From: Paenisporosarcina indica
GTDB taxonomy: Bacteria > Bacillota > Bacilli > Bacillales_A > Planococcaceae
Direction: 5' to 3'
Assembly (NCBI RefSeq): GCF_001939075.1
Contig: NZ_MPTA01000010.1
Span: forward strand, 1-54,457
Length of the DNA: 54,457 nt
The position numbers were made by a program, and so were the translations under genes. Below are positions 10,782-20,400 of this stretch, piece by piece. The notes under the pieces are model-generated. The model was not told where the DNA came from, did not search any database, and saw only the letters and a program-made list of their open reading frames with translations. Positions within the stretch are counted from its first letter, which is position 1. Each line of letters opens with the position of its first letter.

Positions 10782-10800
10782 GGGGTAACGAACGGGTAAC
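10782..10800. repeat. Left arm-type direct repeat of element 1
   Basis: ggggtaac at 10782 and cgggtaac at 10793, an 11-base period. The right end carries ggggtaac at 37282 and agagtaac at 37293 with the same period. These are likely integrase or excisionase arm-binding sites. Confidence 0.6.
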
Positions 10801-10824
10801 ATTTTCTTGAATACGGGTCTAATA

Positions 10825-12045
10825 TTAGAGGTTTTCCATAAGTTCTTTGAACTTTTGGGAAGCCTCTTTTTTCATTTTTTTCGTAACATGGAGATAGACA
10901 TTTCTTGTTGTATCTTCATCTTTATGTCCCAAACGTTCCATGATTTGTGGAAGACTTACTTCAGCCTCGGCTAAAAGCGACGTATGCGTATGTCGTAAAG
11001 AGTGGAGTGTCAATTCGTAATTTAATTCAGCTAGTTTCAATAATCTCGTCATGCGATTTCCCACCTTTTTTAGGTACAGGGGGTAGCCGAGAAGATTATC
11101 AATACTGGCGAAAACAAAACCTTGGTCATGGTATATATCTCGGTATTTCATTATTGTTTTATTTTGAAAAGATTTATGCAATTTAAGTTCACTAATCACC
11201 GTATCATCTACATCAATTACACGCACGGATGTGGGAGTTTTGGGTGTTAGCAACTTATATTCTTTTTTATTATTGGTGGGGTTATAATAAGTTTTTGAAA
11301 TACTAATTGTTTGATTTTCCATATCAATATCCCGCCACTTTAAAGCACATAATTCACCGACACGCACTCCAGTGTATGAGAGTAATAAAAAGATAGGATA
11401 GTCTTGATCCAAACCTAATTTTTTTGCTACTTGGAGAAAGTGTTTTAGTTGCTGTTTTTCTAAATACTTAGGTAAATCCTTTTTCCCTTCCAATTCTTCG
11501 ATTGTCTTCAGCTGTTTAGGTACATGAGTGTGTTCGGTTGGGTCTTTCTTTAAAACTTCCATTTCCAAAGCCTTTTTAAAAATCATTCTGCCAGTGCGGT
11601 GTGCGCCATCTATCGTGTTTCGGGCATACCCTCTTTTCTTCAAATCATTTATAGCGTCTTGATATTGTGTTCTTGTTATATTCTTTATTTTTAACTTTGC
11701 AAAGTAATCTAAGAAGCGTTTAATCTCGTGCCGACGAATTCTCACCGTACTTTCTTTTATATTCCCCATTCCTTCATAAATCGAAAGCCATTCATATGCG
11801 AATTCTTATGTTAGTTTCTTCAACAAACATTCCACGATTCAATTCATTCTGAAGAATAATGGAGGCTGTTTCAGCCTCTTTTTTTGTTCGGAAACCGCTT
11901 TTCTTCTTTTGCTTTCTTTTTCCGGTTATAGGATCTATACCTATGTCTAAAATGTATGCCCAACTAGCACCACATTTACATTTTTTACTCTCACATTTAC
12001 AACGTGGGTGTAGATATAGCTCATAATTTATTTCATCTCCTGTAT
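10825..12045 (-). pseudogene. int: Tyrosine recombinase (integrase) of element 1, frameshifted
   Basis: The open part (10825-11769, 314 residues) holds the SAM-like core-binding domain and a full catalytic domain: R in TGVRVGELCALKW, HSLRHTHTS (HxxR), LGHKDEDTT (H) and the nucleophile in NVYLHV. The arm-binding N-terminus lies upstream in another frame: minus-strand sequence about 11811-12045 encodes a Cys-rich start (RCKCESKKCKCGASW) and GKRKQKKKSGFRTKKEAE, typical of this family. One extra base near 11806 (in aacataagaattcgc on the coding strand) breaks the join to EFAYEWLSIYEGMG. No canonical start was found for the N-terminal part. The gene therefore looks inactivated, or expresses only a truncated protein from 11769. 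It sits next to attL, as usual for such elements. Confidence 0.8.
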
Positions 12046-12247
12046 ATGAATTTCTCGAATGGTTATTATCTGTGTTACAAATCCTATTACAAAGCTTTCT
12101 AGTGCTATTTGGTACTTGTAAGTCATTAGGAATGGAATGTGCAAATTTTTACTACTTTCTCTAATCATTGAATCCCTTTTTTATTCAGAGGAATAGTGGA
12201 CACCATGTTGAACAATATTATTCTGTTACCCAATACAAGGCGGCTGC

Positions 12248-13273
12248 CTACCTTAGTATTGTAGATCTTATACGTTTACGTTCTTTGTATGCCATTTGCC
12301 TACAGGATTCATTGCAATGTTTCTTTTTCCCTTTGCCTTCAAAGGGTCTGTTACAGTAATTGCAATATCTTATTGGCACATCAGTGTTAATTAACCTCCA
12401 TAAATCTTGGTATATAGCACCTAACAAATACCGACTTGAATAGGTCTCATTAAAAGAGAAACCTATAGGTGATAAGTCAGAATGAAAAACTTCGGAAAAT
12501 GAAATCTTAACAGCATCATCTAAACCATTCTTTATTAGTAGTGCTAGAACGTATGATCCTATAAGACCGTCATATGCGAGAGATTCCTCTATCTCTCTTG
12601 GGAGATCCGGAGCTGGATGGGGGATGTTGTTCACACCATCGAGTAGCAGATTCTCCATTTCCTTAATACAGTATTTTTCAGTCCAACTTATTTTTGTTCT
12701 TTTAATCAATCCTTTCCCGACCATATATACAGTTTCCTCTTCCAAGCTAAAAAACTCACCGATAACCTCTACTTCCTTACCTTGTTTTTTTTCCTTAAGA
12801 GCTTTGTATAACTTTAATAATCTCTTGATATGCGCAATGTATGTATGCCATGTATTTAACGTTTCAAAGTTCGTATGAGAGTAATTATTCCATCCCCAGT
12901 CCAAAACCCCTAACAGACCATAAATTCTTGCAAAAGAAAGAATATCGCTCTCATTTTCCAACCTTGAAAACCTTAAGGAAATATCCTTGATTTCTTTTTC
13001 TTGGAAAGAAGGCAATTGTCGAAGAACGTGAACAAGACTTGGCATGGTGCTTGCAAAAATCTTCTTATATGCAAAAGCACGCTCTTCTATAGATTTTTTT
13101 ATGTGTTCATTTAATTGGTTGATCAAAAATTCCAAACCTATTTGAGTGTTAGGTGAAGAAATTTTTTCTTCAAAATCTGCGATGTTGTCCTGAAGTAATT
13201 GGTTTGCAGCCACCATAAATATGTCATCAGGGTGGTGTGAAGTTTGATATGCTTCGTTATTTTTACTAATCAT
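12248..13273 (-). CDS. Uncharacterised protein with C-terminal zinc-finger-like motif
   Basis: I do not recognise this 341-residue protein. It is mostly helical and soluble, without signal peptide or membrane segment. The last 40 residues contain a treble-clef-like zinc site (CNYCNRPF...KKHCNESCRQMAYKERKR) resembling the CGNR-type or HNH-like fingers often found at the end of nucleic-acid-binding proteins. It is transcribed away from the excisionase operon. The intergenic region between them carries a perfect 13-bp inverted repeat. Position between int and the early genes suggests an element regulatory role, but this is inference. Confidence 0.6.
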   Translation of the reverse strand: MISKNNEAYQTSHHPDDIFMVAANQLLQDNIADFEEKISSPNTQIGLEFLINQLNEHIKKSIEERAFAYKKIFASTMPSLVHVLRQLPSFQEKEIKDISLRFSRLENESDILSFARIYGLLGVLDWGWNNYSHTNFETLNTWHTYIAHIKRLLKLYKALKEKKQGKEVEVIGEFFSLEEETVYMVGKGLIKRTKISWTEKYCIKEMENLLLDGVNNIPHPAPDLPREIEESLAYDGLIGSYVLALLIKNGLDDAVKISFSEVFHSDLSPIGFSFNETYSSRYLLGAIYQDLWRLINTDVPIRYCNYCNRPFEGKGKKKHCNESCRQMAYKERKRIRSTILR

Positions 13274-13298
13274 TTTATCCTCCTAAAAATTATTGACG

Positions 13299-13345
13299 AT
13301 AGTTCACGATACTGAGCCCGAAAAAATTACTTTATCGTGAACTAT
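13299..13345. promoter_or_regulatory. Putative operator: 13-bp inverted repeat in divergent promoter region
   Basis: atagttcacgata (13299-13311) and its exact complement (13333-13345) are separated by 21 bases. It lies between the divergent genes at 13273 and 13399. A regulatory site for the small DNA-binding proteins encoded alongside is likely. Confidence 0.65.
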
Positions 13346-13398
13346 TTGGTAAATTGATCATAACAACAACAATTAATAAAGTAAAGGAGGCTAGAACT

Positions 13399-13599
13399 AT
13401 GAAACGAAAAAATATCGATGTAAGAACAGCAATAAAATGTTCAGGTTTACATCAATGGAGAGTAGCAGAACTTTATGGGATTAGTGAAGGGAATTTTTCT
13501 AGATTGCTTCGAAAAGAATTACCAGAATCAGTAAAGAGGGAGCTTTTTAATATTATTAATACGTTAACGAAAGTCGAAAAAGCGCAGGAGGAGATTTGA
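13399..13599 (+). CDS. Small HTH protein of mobile elements
   Basis: A 66-residue basic protein with a helix-turn-helix pattern: WRVAELYGISEGNFSRLLRK. Similar small proteins (RNAIK..G..WQVAE..G) commonly accompany integrase and excisionase genes on Gram-positive elements; this is from memory of the family. An aaaggagg site precedes the ATG at 13399 by eight bases. It ends four bases before the excisionase-like gene, implying one transcript, with the palindrome upstream as probable operator. Confidence 0.75.
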   Translation: MKRKNIDVRTAIKCSGLHQWRVAELYGISEGNFSRLLRKELPESVKRELFNIINTLTKVEKAQEEI

Positions 13600-13602
13600 T
13601 CA

Positions 13603-13797
13603 ATGCAGGAACAAAGACTTTCCAACATATTAACCGCTCAACATATCGCTGACTATTTAGGTATCTCAAGACGACGTGTGTATGAACTTTTACAAACTAG
13701 GGAAGAAGCCGGTGGTATAAGAAGTTTTCAGATAGGATTATCAAAGCGAGTTGATAAAAAGGACTTCCTTCAGTGGATTGAACAGAAGAAAAACTAA
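13603..13797 (+). CDS. xis: Excisionase-family DNA-binding protein
   Basis: A 64-residue MerR-like winged-helix protein of the excisionase type: LTAQHIADYLGISRRRVYELLQ is the helix-turn-helix, RSFQIGLSKRVDKKDFLQWI the wing and closing helix. A ggaggagatt site precedes the start. Excisionases bend DNA at the element ends and direct the integrase to excision. Here the partner integrase is frameshifted. The symbol rests on family resemblance only. Confidence 0.75.
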   Translation: MQEQRLSNILTAQHIADYLGISRRRVYELLQTREEAGGIRSFQIGLSKRVDKKDFLQWIEQKKN

Positions 13798-13919
13798 TAT
13801 CTGATATTCTTTCAAGCTCATTAGAAAATAGTGTAAGTGTTATTTCATCAGTTAAAAAGATCTAGTTACATGCTTACAAAAGGGTTCTAGTAATTAAGGA
13901 ATCTGTCGGAGGTGGAAAA

Positions 13920-14645
13920 ATGCAAGGATGGATTAAATTACATCGGAAGACTAGAGACCACTGGTTATTTACAGAACGGAGAGTATTTAGCCGTCTTGAA
14001 GCTTGGGTTGATTTATTACTTGAAGTCAATCATAAGGAGCATAAGTTTTTATTAGGTAGTGAACTAGTTGAGGTGAAAGCCGGCCAGACAATTACTTCTA
14101 TTCGCAAATTATGTGAAAGATGGTGCTGGTCAAATAGTAAAGTAACGAATTTCCTTAAACTGTTGGAAAAGGATGGCATGTTACTGTTTGTAAGCGACAC
14201 AAAAAAGACGACATTAACCATTGTTAATTATGAGGTTTACCAAACAAGTGGTGTTTCACAAACTATGCAAGAAAGTCATGCTAACGACGAGGAAAAGACA
14301 AAGCAACACACAAACAAGAATGTAAAGAATGATGAAAATGATAATAATGAAACGTATTCTACTGAATTTGAGTTGTTTTGGGATTTATATCCAAAGAAGG
14401 TTGAAAAAAAGTCAGCATATATAGCATTCAAGAAAGCAATTAAAAACCATTCGTTAGAAACAATAACTATGGGTACCCAAAAGTATGCTAAAGATGTACA
14501 AGGTAGGGACAAACAGTTTGTAAAGAATCCAGCAACATTTTTAATAAATGATTCATTCATAGGTGACTTTGGGGAAGGAGGAGTGAAAAATGGAGCGAAT
14601 CAAACTCCCGAAGAAATGGCCGTTCGATACCATCTTGACTTCTAA
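13920..14645 (+). CDS. Phage-type replication initiation protein
   Basis: A 241-residue protein beginning GWIKLHRKTRDHWLF, as in phage replisome organisers with a winged-helix N-terminal domain (about residues 1-115). A charged Asn/Lys/Asp linker follows. The C-terminal module (FELFWDLYPKKVEKKSAYIAF ... FVKNPATFLINDSFIGDF, split here) is the segment common in phage DnaD/DnaB-like replication proteins. cggaggtgg precedes the start. The next gene overlaps it by 56 bases and encodes a helicase-loader ATPase, so the pair probably initiates element replication after excision. Confidence 0.8.
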   Translation: MQGWIKLHRKTRDHWLFTERRVFSRLEAWVDLLLEVNHKEHKFLLGSELVEVKAGQTITSIRKLCERWCWSNSKVTNFLKLLEKDGMLLFVSDTKKTTLTIVNYEVYQTSGVSQTMQESHANDEEKTKQHTNKNVKNDENDNNETYSTEFELFWDLYPKKVEKKSAYIAFKKAIKNHSLETITMGTQKYAKDVQGRDKQFVKNPATFLINDSFIGDFGEGGVKNGANQTPEEMAVRYHLDF

Positions 14646-15429
14646 CTACTGCAAGGAACACACCTATATTAAAGATGGTGTGGAACACGTTAAGTTATGT
14701 CAAATGATGATGGTAGATGGAATAGAATGCTGCCCTAAATGTGTATTAAATAAGATTAATATGCAATTTGAAGCCGATATTCTACAGAAATATATGCATA
14801 ATTTTAAAAGGAGTAATTACAACATTCTTTTTAAGAAAAGTATTCTGTTGGATAAGACGATACTGAATGCAACATTTGACACTTACAAAGCTGAAACTAC
14901 AGAAGAAAAAAGCAATAAACTACTTTGCTTGCAAATTGTAGAACGCTTTAAAAACGGACAAATATTTAATGTACTCCTACAAGGGAATCAAGGAGCTGGA
15001 AAAAGTCATTTAGCATATTCATTGCTTCGCAAATTAAATGATGTGGGGGAAGATGTTACTTGCCTTTTCGTAAGCGTTGAGGAGATGATGAGGCTCATTA
15101 AAGAGACCTTTAATAACAAGGAGAGCAAATACACTGAACAATATTTCTTGGATTTACTGTCATCTGTTGATTACCTAGTATTGGATGATATAGGTGCAGA
15201 GACAGGGGCAATTGACACAAGTAAAATTGCTACTGATTTTGTTCAGAGAGTTTTATATGCTGTAACCAACTCACGACAGGACAAAGTAACGATTAGTACT
15301 ACGAATCTGGATAGTAATAAATTATTTACCATGTATGATAAGAAGTTGATTTCCAGATTATTAAAAAACCCGAAATATGTACTGTTCAAAGAAACTACTG
15401 ATAAGAGAATGTTAAGTTTACCATTCTAG
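14590..15429 (+). CDS. DnaC/DnaI-like AAA+ helicase loader
   Basis: A 279-residue AAA+ ATPase with a Cys-containing N-terminus (C21, C37, C48, C51, probably zinc-binding as in DnaI), Walker A GNQGAGKSH (about 132-140), Walker B YLVLDDIG and a sensor-1-like TISTTNL. A terminal arginine-rich segment follows. Such proteins deliver the replicative helicase to an initiator-bound origin. ggaaggagg lies just before the ATG at 14590, inside the upstream initiator gene, so the two are coupled. Confidence 0.87.
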   Translation: MERIKLPKKWPFDTILTSNYCKEHTYIKDGVEHVKLCQMMMVDGIECCPKCVLNKINMQFEADILQKYMHNFKRSNYNILFKKSILLDKTILNATFDTYKAETTEEKSNKLLCLQIVERFKNGQIFNVLLQGNQGAGKSHLAYSLLRKLNDVGEDVTCLFVSVEEMMRLIKETFNNKESKYTEQYFLDLLSSVDYLVLDDIGAETGAIDTSKIATDFVQRVLYAVTNSRQDKVTISTTNLDSNKLFTMYDKKLISRLLKNPKYVLFKETTDKRMLSLPF

Positions 15430-15673
15430 TCTGTAAATTCTTGAATGGTAAAAGCAGCAATATTTAAATAAACATCCTGTTACAAATGAGCAAAGTGTTG
15501 AAGAAATGAATTCAGAATATAATTTTTTGCTTACACAATAGACTCGTCAGATTTATCACCCAGTTTTTCTATCTATTCCTAACCACTTCAGTATCTGTTC
15601 AATGCTAATAATAATCTCCGATTAATTTTAATCAGGTAATCAGAGATAATCGTTAATAAAGGAGTGATAGGTC
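15430..15673. other. Intergenic region after the helicase loader
   Basis: Just under 250 AT-rich bases without a credible gene. An imperfect inverted repeat (tctccgatt ... aatcagaga, about 15616-15650) lies shortly before the next gene. It might be an operator or part of the replication origin, which would be expected near the initiator. No clear iterons were seen. Confidence 0.35.
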
Positions 15674-16180
15674 ATGTTAAAGACAGCAAAAATTGTTTCG
15701 CATAACCCGAATTCTTTAATGAAGAAGAAGGTAGGCCGCAAACCACTATATACTTATTGGCTAACTGAAGAAGGTTTGGTCAAGGTGAAAAAGTTTGCTG
15801 AAATTGGTTTGATTGGCAAAGAAATTGCTCAGAACATCGGTATTAATCATACAACTCTATACGACTGGATGCAGAAGTTTCCCGAATTAGCCGAAGCCAT
15901 TAGGAATGGTCGTAAAGTAATGGATGAACAAGTTGAAAATTCATTGCTGAAGCGGGCCATGGGATACCAATACGAAGAAGAAACCTGGAGAAAGGACCAT
16001 GACGGGGAAATGATTGTGGTGAAAAAGGTATTGAAGTCGCAAGCGCCGGACGTTACTGCGCAAATATTTTGGCTCAAGAATCGCCAACCAAAACTATGGA
16101 GAGACAAAGTTGAAATTCAAAACGAGCATAGTGGGACGATCCGTGTGGAGATGGGTGACATGGAGAAATGGAGTAACTAA
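15674..16180 (+). CDS. HTH protein resembling phage terminase small subunits
   Basis: A 168-residue protein: basic N-terminus, a helix-turn-helix (IGKEIAQNIGINHTTLYDWMQ), and the segment AMGYQYEE ... VVKKVLKSQAPDVTAQIFWLKNR split over residues 95-140, typical of small-terminase-like or transposase-like DNA-binding proteins of phages and elements. No large terminase or capsid gene is present, so packaging is unlikely; a regulatory or replication role is possible. ggagtgatagg precedes the start. A decayed copy of its C-terminus lies at 21636-21790, beyond the giant HigA-headed gene. Confidence 0.65.
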   Translation: MLKTAKIVSHNPNSLMKKKVGRKPLYTYWLTEEGLVKVKKFAEIGLIGKEIAQNIGINHTTLYDWMQKFPELAEAIRNGRKVMDEQVENSLLKRAMGYQYEEETWRKDHDGEMIVVKKVLKSQAPDVTAQIFWLKNRQPKLWRDKVEIQNEHSGTIRVEMGDMEKWSN

Positions 16181-16443
16181 CCTTGTTAGGTTAGGTTGTT
16201 AAGTAAAGCATATAGAATATGCACATAATCTGTCCTTAAAAACTTTTTCTTGCACCAATAAGGAAAATAAATCAAACCGAATCGTCAGATTCACAACTAC
16301 CTTTAATATTCGTTGGTCAATTTGAAAACTGGATGTTATATAAGGAGGTCAAAAAAGTTTGGTGCAGCCGTTACTTCGAGAATGGTCAAAATTTAAATAC
16401 AAAAGAAAAAGAGCAAAAAGCTCAAAAAATAGGGGGAGTTTCT

Positions 16444-16926
16444 ATGTACAAAGTAATATCACACATCAACAATGCTGGGGAAACGGTTTCTCAGCACACC
16501 ATCCAATTCAATGGACGCTTACAAGATGACGAACGCTATGCACAAGATAAAATGATAATTAGTAGGGACATTGATTTCCCACACGGCATGACTCCTATAG
16601 AATTAGGTTACGCTTCTATGCTTGCACGTCATCTGTTACCGCTTACGAATGTGATAGGTAAAACGACAAAGAATGGGAAGAAGGCACTAACTAAGAAGGA
16701 GATAGGTTTTGTGTTAGGGCTGGCATATCCCGAAAGTTTTTTAAGGAAGATGAACGAGCTGGATGTCATAACGAAGATCACTCGTTATTTGGGGGAAGGG
16801 AAAAAGGAAACACAGTACGTCATGAACCCTTTGTACTTCCTTAAAGGTAGAACCATGACCGACGAACTGTATAGGCTATTCAATGAATCAATGGATGGAG
16901 AGGACGGCGACGCATCGAAGGAATGA
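16444..16926 (+). CDS. Uncharacterised element protein, possible winged-helix
   Basis: A 160-residue protein that I cannot name. The middle (PIELGYASMLARHLLPLTN ... KALTKKEIGFVLGL) reads like a winged-helix DNA-binding domain of plasmid or phage replication and regulatory proteins. The C-terminus is acidic. The chosen ATG follows tagggggag; the longer upstream frame lacks a ribosome-binding site. Its stop overlaps the start of a short decayed HTH frame. Confidence 0.55.
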   Translation: MYKVISHINNAGETVSQHTIQFNGRLQDDERYAQDKMIISRDIDFPHGMTPIELGYASMLARHLLPLTNVIGKTTKNGKKALTKKEIGFVLGLAYPESFLRKMNELDVITKITRYLGEGKKETQYVMNPLYFLKGRTMTDELYRLFNESMDGEDGDASKE

Positions 16927-17147
16927 ATGAAGAAGTACTAGAGCATATATATATATATATAGTAAAACGAATTACAACTTATCAAATTGCGGGAAGGTTT
17001 GAAACCTCCTCAACAACCGTCTAGAACGTTTAAAAGAATACAAAATCAACTTACGACCAGTTGTAAATCGTAAGTATATGACTACCATCCATAACCGAGT
17101 GGTAGAGCGGCGAGTTAGAGATAAGCGAGGTCCATTACAGCATTAAA
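16923..17147 (+). pseudogene. Short HTH gene with frameshift
   Basis: Starts ATGA-coupled to the preceding gene: MNEEVLEHI, then a run of alternating AT (16945-16960), then KRITTYQIAGRFETSSTTV and a stop. One frame over, translation continues NRLERLKEYKINLRPVVNRK to about 17147. The two parts form a plausible 75-residue helix-turn-helix protein split by a frameshift. Confidence 0.5.
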
Positions 17148-17204
17148 TCTCTGCAAAAAAGTATTACAACGAATTGCTGAATTTCCAAACCTATACAAAT
17201 AATT

Positions 17205-17238
17205 AAAACACCATCCAGAATGAATGGACGGTGTTTTT
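17205..17238. terminator. Terminator upstream of the giant HigA-headed gene
   Basis: A 13-bp stem (aaaacaccatcca, one wobble) around a seven-base loop, ending in a T-run. It isolates the 17410 gene from upstream transcription. Confidence 0.85.
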
Positions 17239-17331
17239 GATTTGCTTTGATAAAACGAGAGACCTTGCAAAAAGTGTCTAATTAAATTTTCAAATAAATT
17301 CAAAAAATCTAAATATATTTTCGGAAAATAA

Positions 17332-17368
17332 TTGACACGTGTAGCGTTACGCGATACGCGATACGCTA
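17332..17368 (+). promoter_or_regulatory. Promoter with palindromic, repeat-rich operator
   Basis: TTGACA at 17332 is followed by tagcg ... cgcta (17342-17368), an inverted repeat enclosing direct repeats of tacgcga. The repeats occupy the -10 region, where no good TATAAT is visible. HigA-type antitoxins repress by binding palindromes over their own promoter, so this is the likely autoregulatory site of the next gene. Confidence 0.6.
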
Positions 17369-17409
17369 ATTGTAATCACTACACTACTTATTGAAAGAAG
17401 GCGGGTATT

Positions 17410-20400
17410 ATGAAATCATTTGAAAAACAAACTCATCCCGGTAGCTTTGTTCGTCAGAATATTATTCCCTCAGGTATGACTGTGAAAGCTGCGGCCGAGC
17501 GACTTGGTATTGGGAGACCGGCCCTGTCTAACTTTCTTAACGGAAAATCTTCTCTTTCCCTTGAGATGGCGACAAGATTAGAGAAGGCATTCGGAGCTGA
17601 TCAAGAGCAGCTGCTCGACATGCAGGCAGTTTATAACCAGCGGGCGGGGCTTACAAGCAATAAAGAAATTACGGTTCGTGCTTTCGTTCCGAATTTCCTA
17701 ACCATTAAAGCAAGGCAGATCGAGGAATGGGCTAATAGTCAGTTAGAGTCCCGTAGCCACCTTCCGGTACTTCTGCGAAGGTTGGTGCACTCGACCGGTA
17801 ACGACCTCCGTCAGGTTGACTTCCCTGGTTATGATAATGGGCAACGGAAGGGCAACGATGGTTTCGTCGAAGCTGGAACCGCTACGCCTTGGATTCCTGA
17901 GGGTCAATCGTATTGGGAGTTCGGTACTAACGAAAGGGTAAGTGGTAAGGCTGAAAGTGATTATAATGCGCGATTGACTACAATTGATCCTGCTGTGAGG
18001 TCCAACAGTACTTTTGTTTTTGTTACACCTCGCAATTGGCCAGGGAGAAAAACTTGGGAGACGCAAAAAAATGAGGCGAGTGACTGGAAAGCAGTTAGAG
18101 TTTTTGACGCAAGCGATCTCGAACAATGGCTGGAGCAGTCGATACCCACGCAAATTTGGTTCGCTGAACAGCTCAACTTACCCATAAGTGGTTATGAAAC
18201 ACTAGAGATGGAATGGAGTCGCTGGGCGAATGCTAGTGAACCTCCTCTAACTCCTGCTATTTTTGCTGCTTCAATTGCTGCGAGCAGGAATTCGTTTAAG
18301 GATTGGATTAACAAGCCTAGTAGCAGACCTTTTGTTGTTGCTGCTGATTCAAGGGGTGAAGCTCTAGCCTTTTTGTCTTGCTTGTTCGAAGAGGAGGAAT
18401 TTCGTCATTTAAAAGACCTTTCCGCAATTTTCACCTCGCCAGAAACACTACGTACGCTTGTAGCGTCTTCGGTTCCTTTTATCCCAATTGTTCATTCCGA
18501 AGATACCGAGCGTGAACTTTTAGATGCCCATCACCGACTTCATTGCATTATTTTCCGTCCGCGTAACGCGGTAGATGTGGAAGCTGATATTAAGCTTGAT
18601 CTTCTCAGCCACGACTCCTTTAAGGAGGTGCTCACATCCATGGGAATAGAGCAAGAAGTTGATAGGCTTGCAAGAGAATCGGGCTACTCGCCAACGATAC
18701 TTCGTCGACGTCTCTCTAAGAATGCTGCGATTAGGATGCCGGTATGGTCCGGAGACGACAACACAGCAAGGAACTTAATACCAATGGTGTTAATTGGTGC
18801 TTGGCACTCAGAGACAGAAGCTGATCGAGAGATTATTTCTAAAGTGGCAAATCGTAATTATGATACAGTCGAAGCCGAGATAGCACGGTTTCTTAGATTC
18901 GATGACAGCCCAGTATGGTCTGTGGGACATATTAGAGGTGTGGCCTCAAAATTAGACGCGCTATTCGCAATTGAGAGGTTAGTTACATCAGCGGACTTAG
19001 AACAGTTCATGGCTGCAGCTGAATACGTCCTTTCAGAATCTGATCCAGCGCTTGAACTGCCGGAAAAGGATAGATGGGCTGCAGCTCTTTACAATAAAAC
19101 CCGCAATCACTCCAATGCTTTACGCACAGGTATCTGTGAGACACTCGTCATTTTATCGGTCCACGGAAATAACTTGTTTCAAAGTCGGCTTGGCATTGAC
19201 ATTGAAAGTCGAGTCGCATTACTAGTCCGTAAACTTTTAACGCCGTTGACTCTCGAAAAGCTGCTTTCCCACGATCGTGACTTGCCGCGATACGCCGAAG
19301 CTGCTCCAAATGAATTTTTAAAGATTATTGAAGCTGATTTGCGGTGTAACAATCCTGTTGTCTTCGGTCTTCTGAAACCAGTTGATAATAGCTTGTTTGG
19401 GGTTTCACCATCACGAACTGGACTTCTTTGGGGGTTGGAGTGCCTGTCATGGAAACATCTTCCGCGCGTCGTATTAATCCTAGCTCGACTTTCTCAGCCG
19501 AAAATCAACGACAATTGGGCGAATAAACCAGACGCTAGCCTTAAGGCAATCTTCAGATCATGGATGCCACAAACAGCAGCCTCAGTAGAACAGAGATACA
19601 AAGTATTGGAAATGCTTACAAAGCGTTTTCCGGATATCAGCTGGGAGATTTCTATTGATCAAATTAAACCCGGTTCCCGAATTGGTCATTACAGTTACAG
19701 ACCTAACTGGCGCACTGACGCGTCAGGCGCTGGACAAATCCTCACGTACAAGGAGATTTATGAATTTAATCGAAGAGTCTTAGATTTACTAATTACTTGG
19801 CCGAATCACGATGAAAAAACGCTTGGTGATCTAGTCGAATCTTTACAAGGTATGCCAGAGGAAGATCAAATCAAGATATGGGATTTGATTGACAAATTTT
19901 CTCATAACGCTGATGATACCCCAAAAGCAGTATTACGCGAACGCATCCGCCAGTTTGCCTTTACCCGCCGAAGTCGCCAACGGAAGCTCAAGGAAGCGAC
20001 CCGTGATCGTGCCCGCACTGCCTATGATAACCTTCGGGCACAAAATCCAGTTATCAGTCATGGTTGGCTGTTCGCTGATCATTGGGTGCAGATATCGACT
20101 GATGAAATTGAAGATGAGGAGTTCGACTCTCGAAAACGTGAAGAGAGAATCGACAGTTTGCGTCTCGAAGCGATGATTGAGATATGGAGAGAGCGCGGTT
20201 TCGATGGAGTAAAAGAATTAATGGCCAGCAGTGGTGCAGCCGGAGTCATTGGTCGCTATGTGACAGTTTGTGTTACTGAATATAAGTCTAGGGTAGATTT
20301 CATCCGTGAATGTTTATCTGTTAATGGCGATCTTAAAAGCAAGGCAGAGTGGTGCTTACAGGGCTTTGTTAATGCAATTGAGGACGATTCACGTAGCGAG

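Noticed and set aside
15674-16180. Transposase of an insertion sequence
   Set aside because: The HTH resembles some transposases, but there is no catalytic DDE domain and no terminal inverted repeats were seen.
17410-17700. A HigB-HigA toxin-antitoxin pair
   Set aside because: Only the HigA-like domain is present, and it is fused to the giant protein; no HigB-like gene is adjacent.
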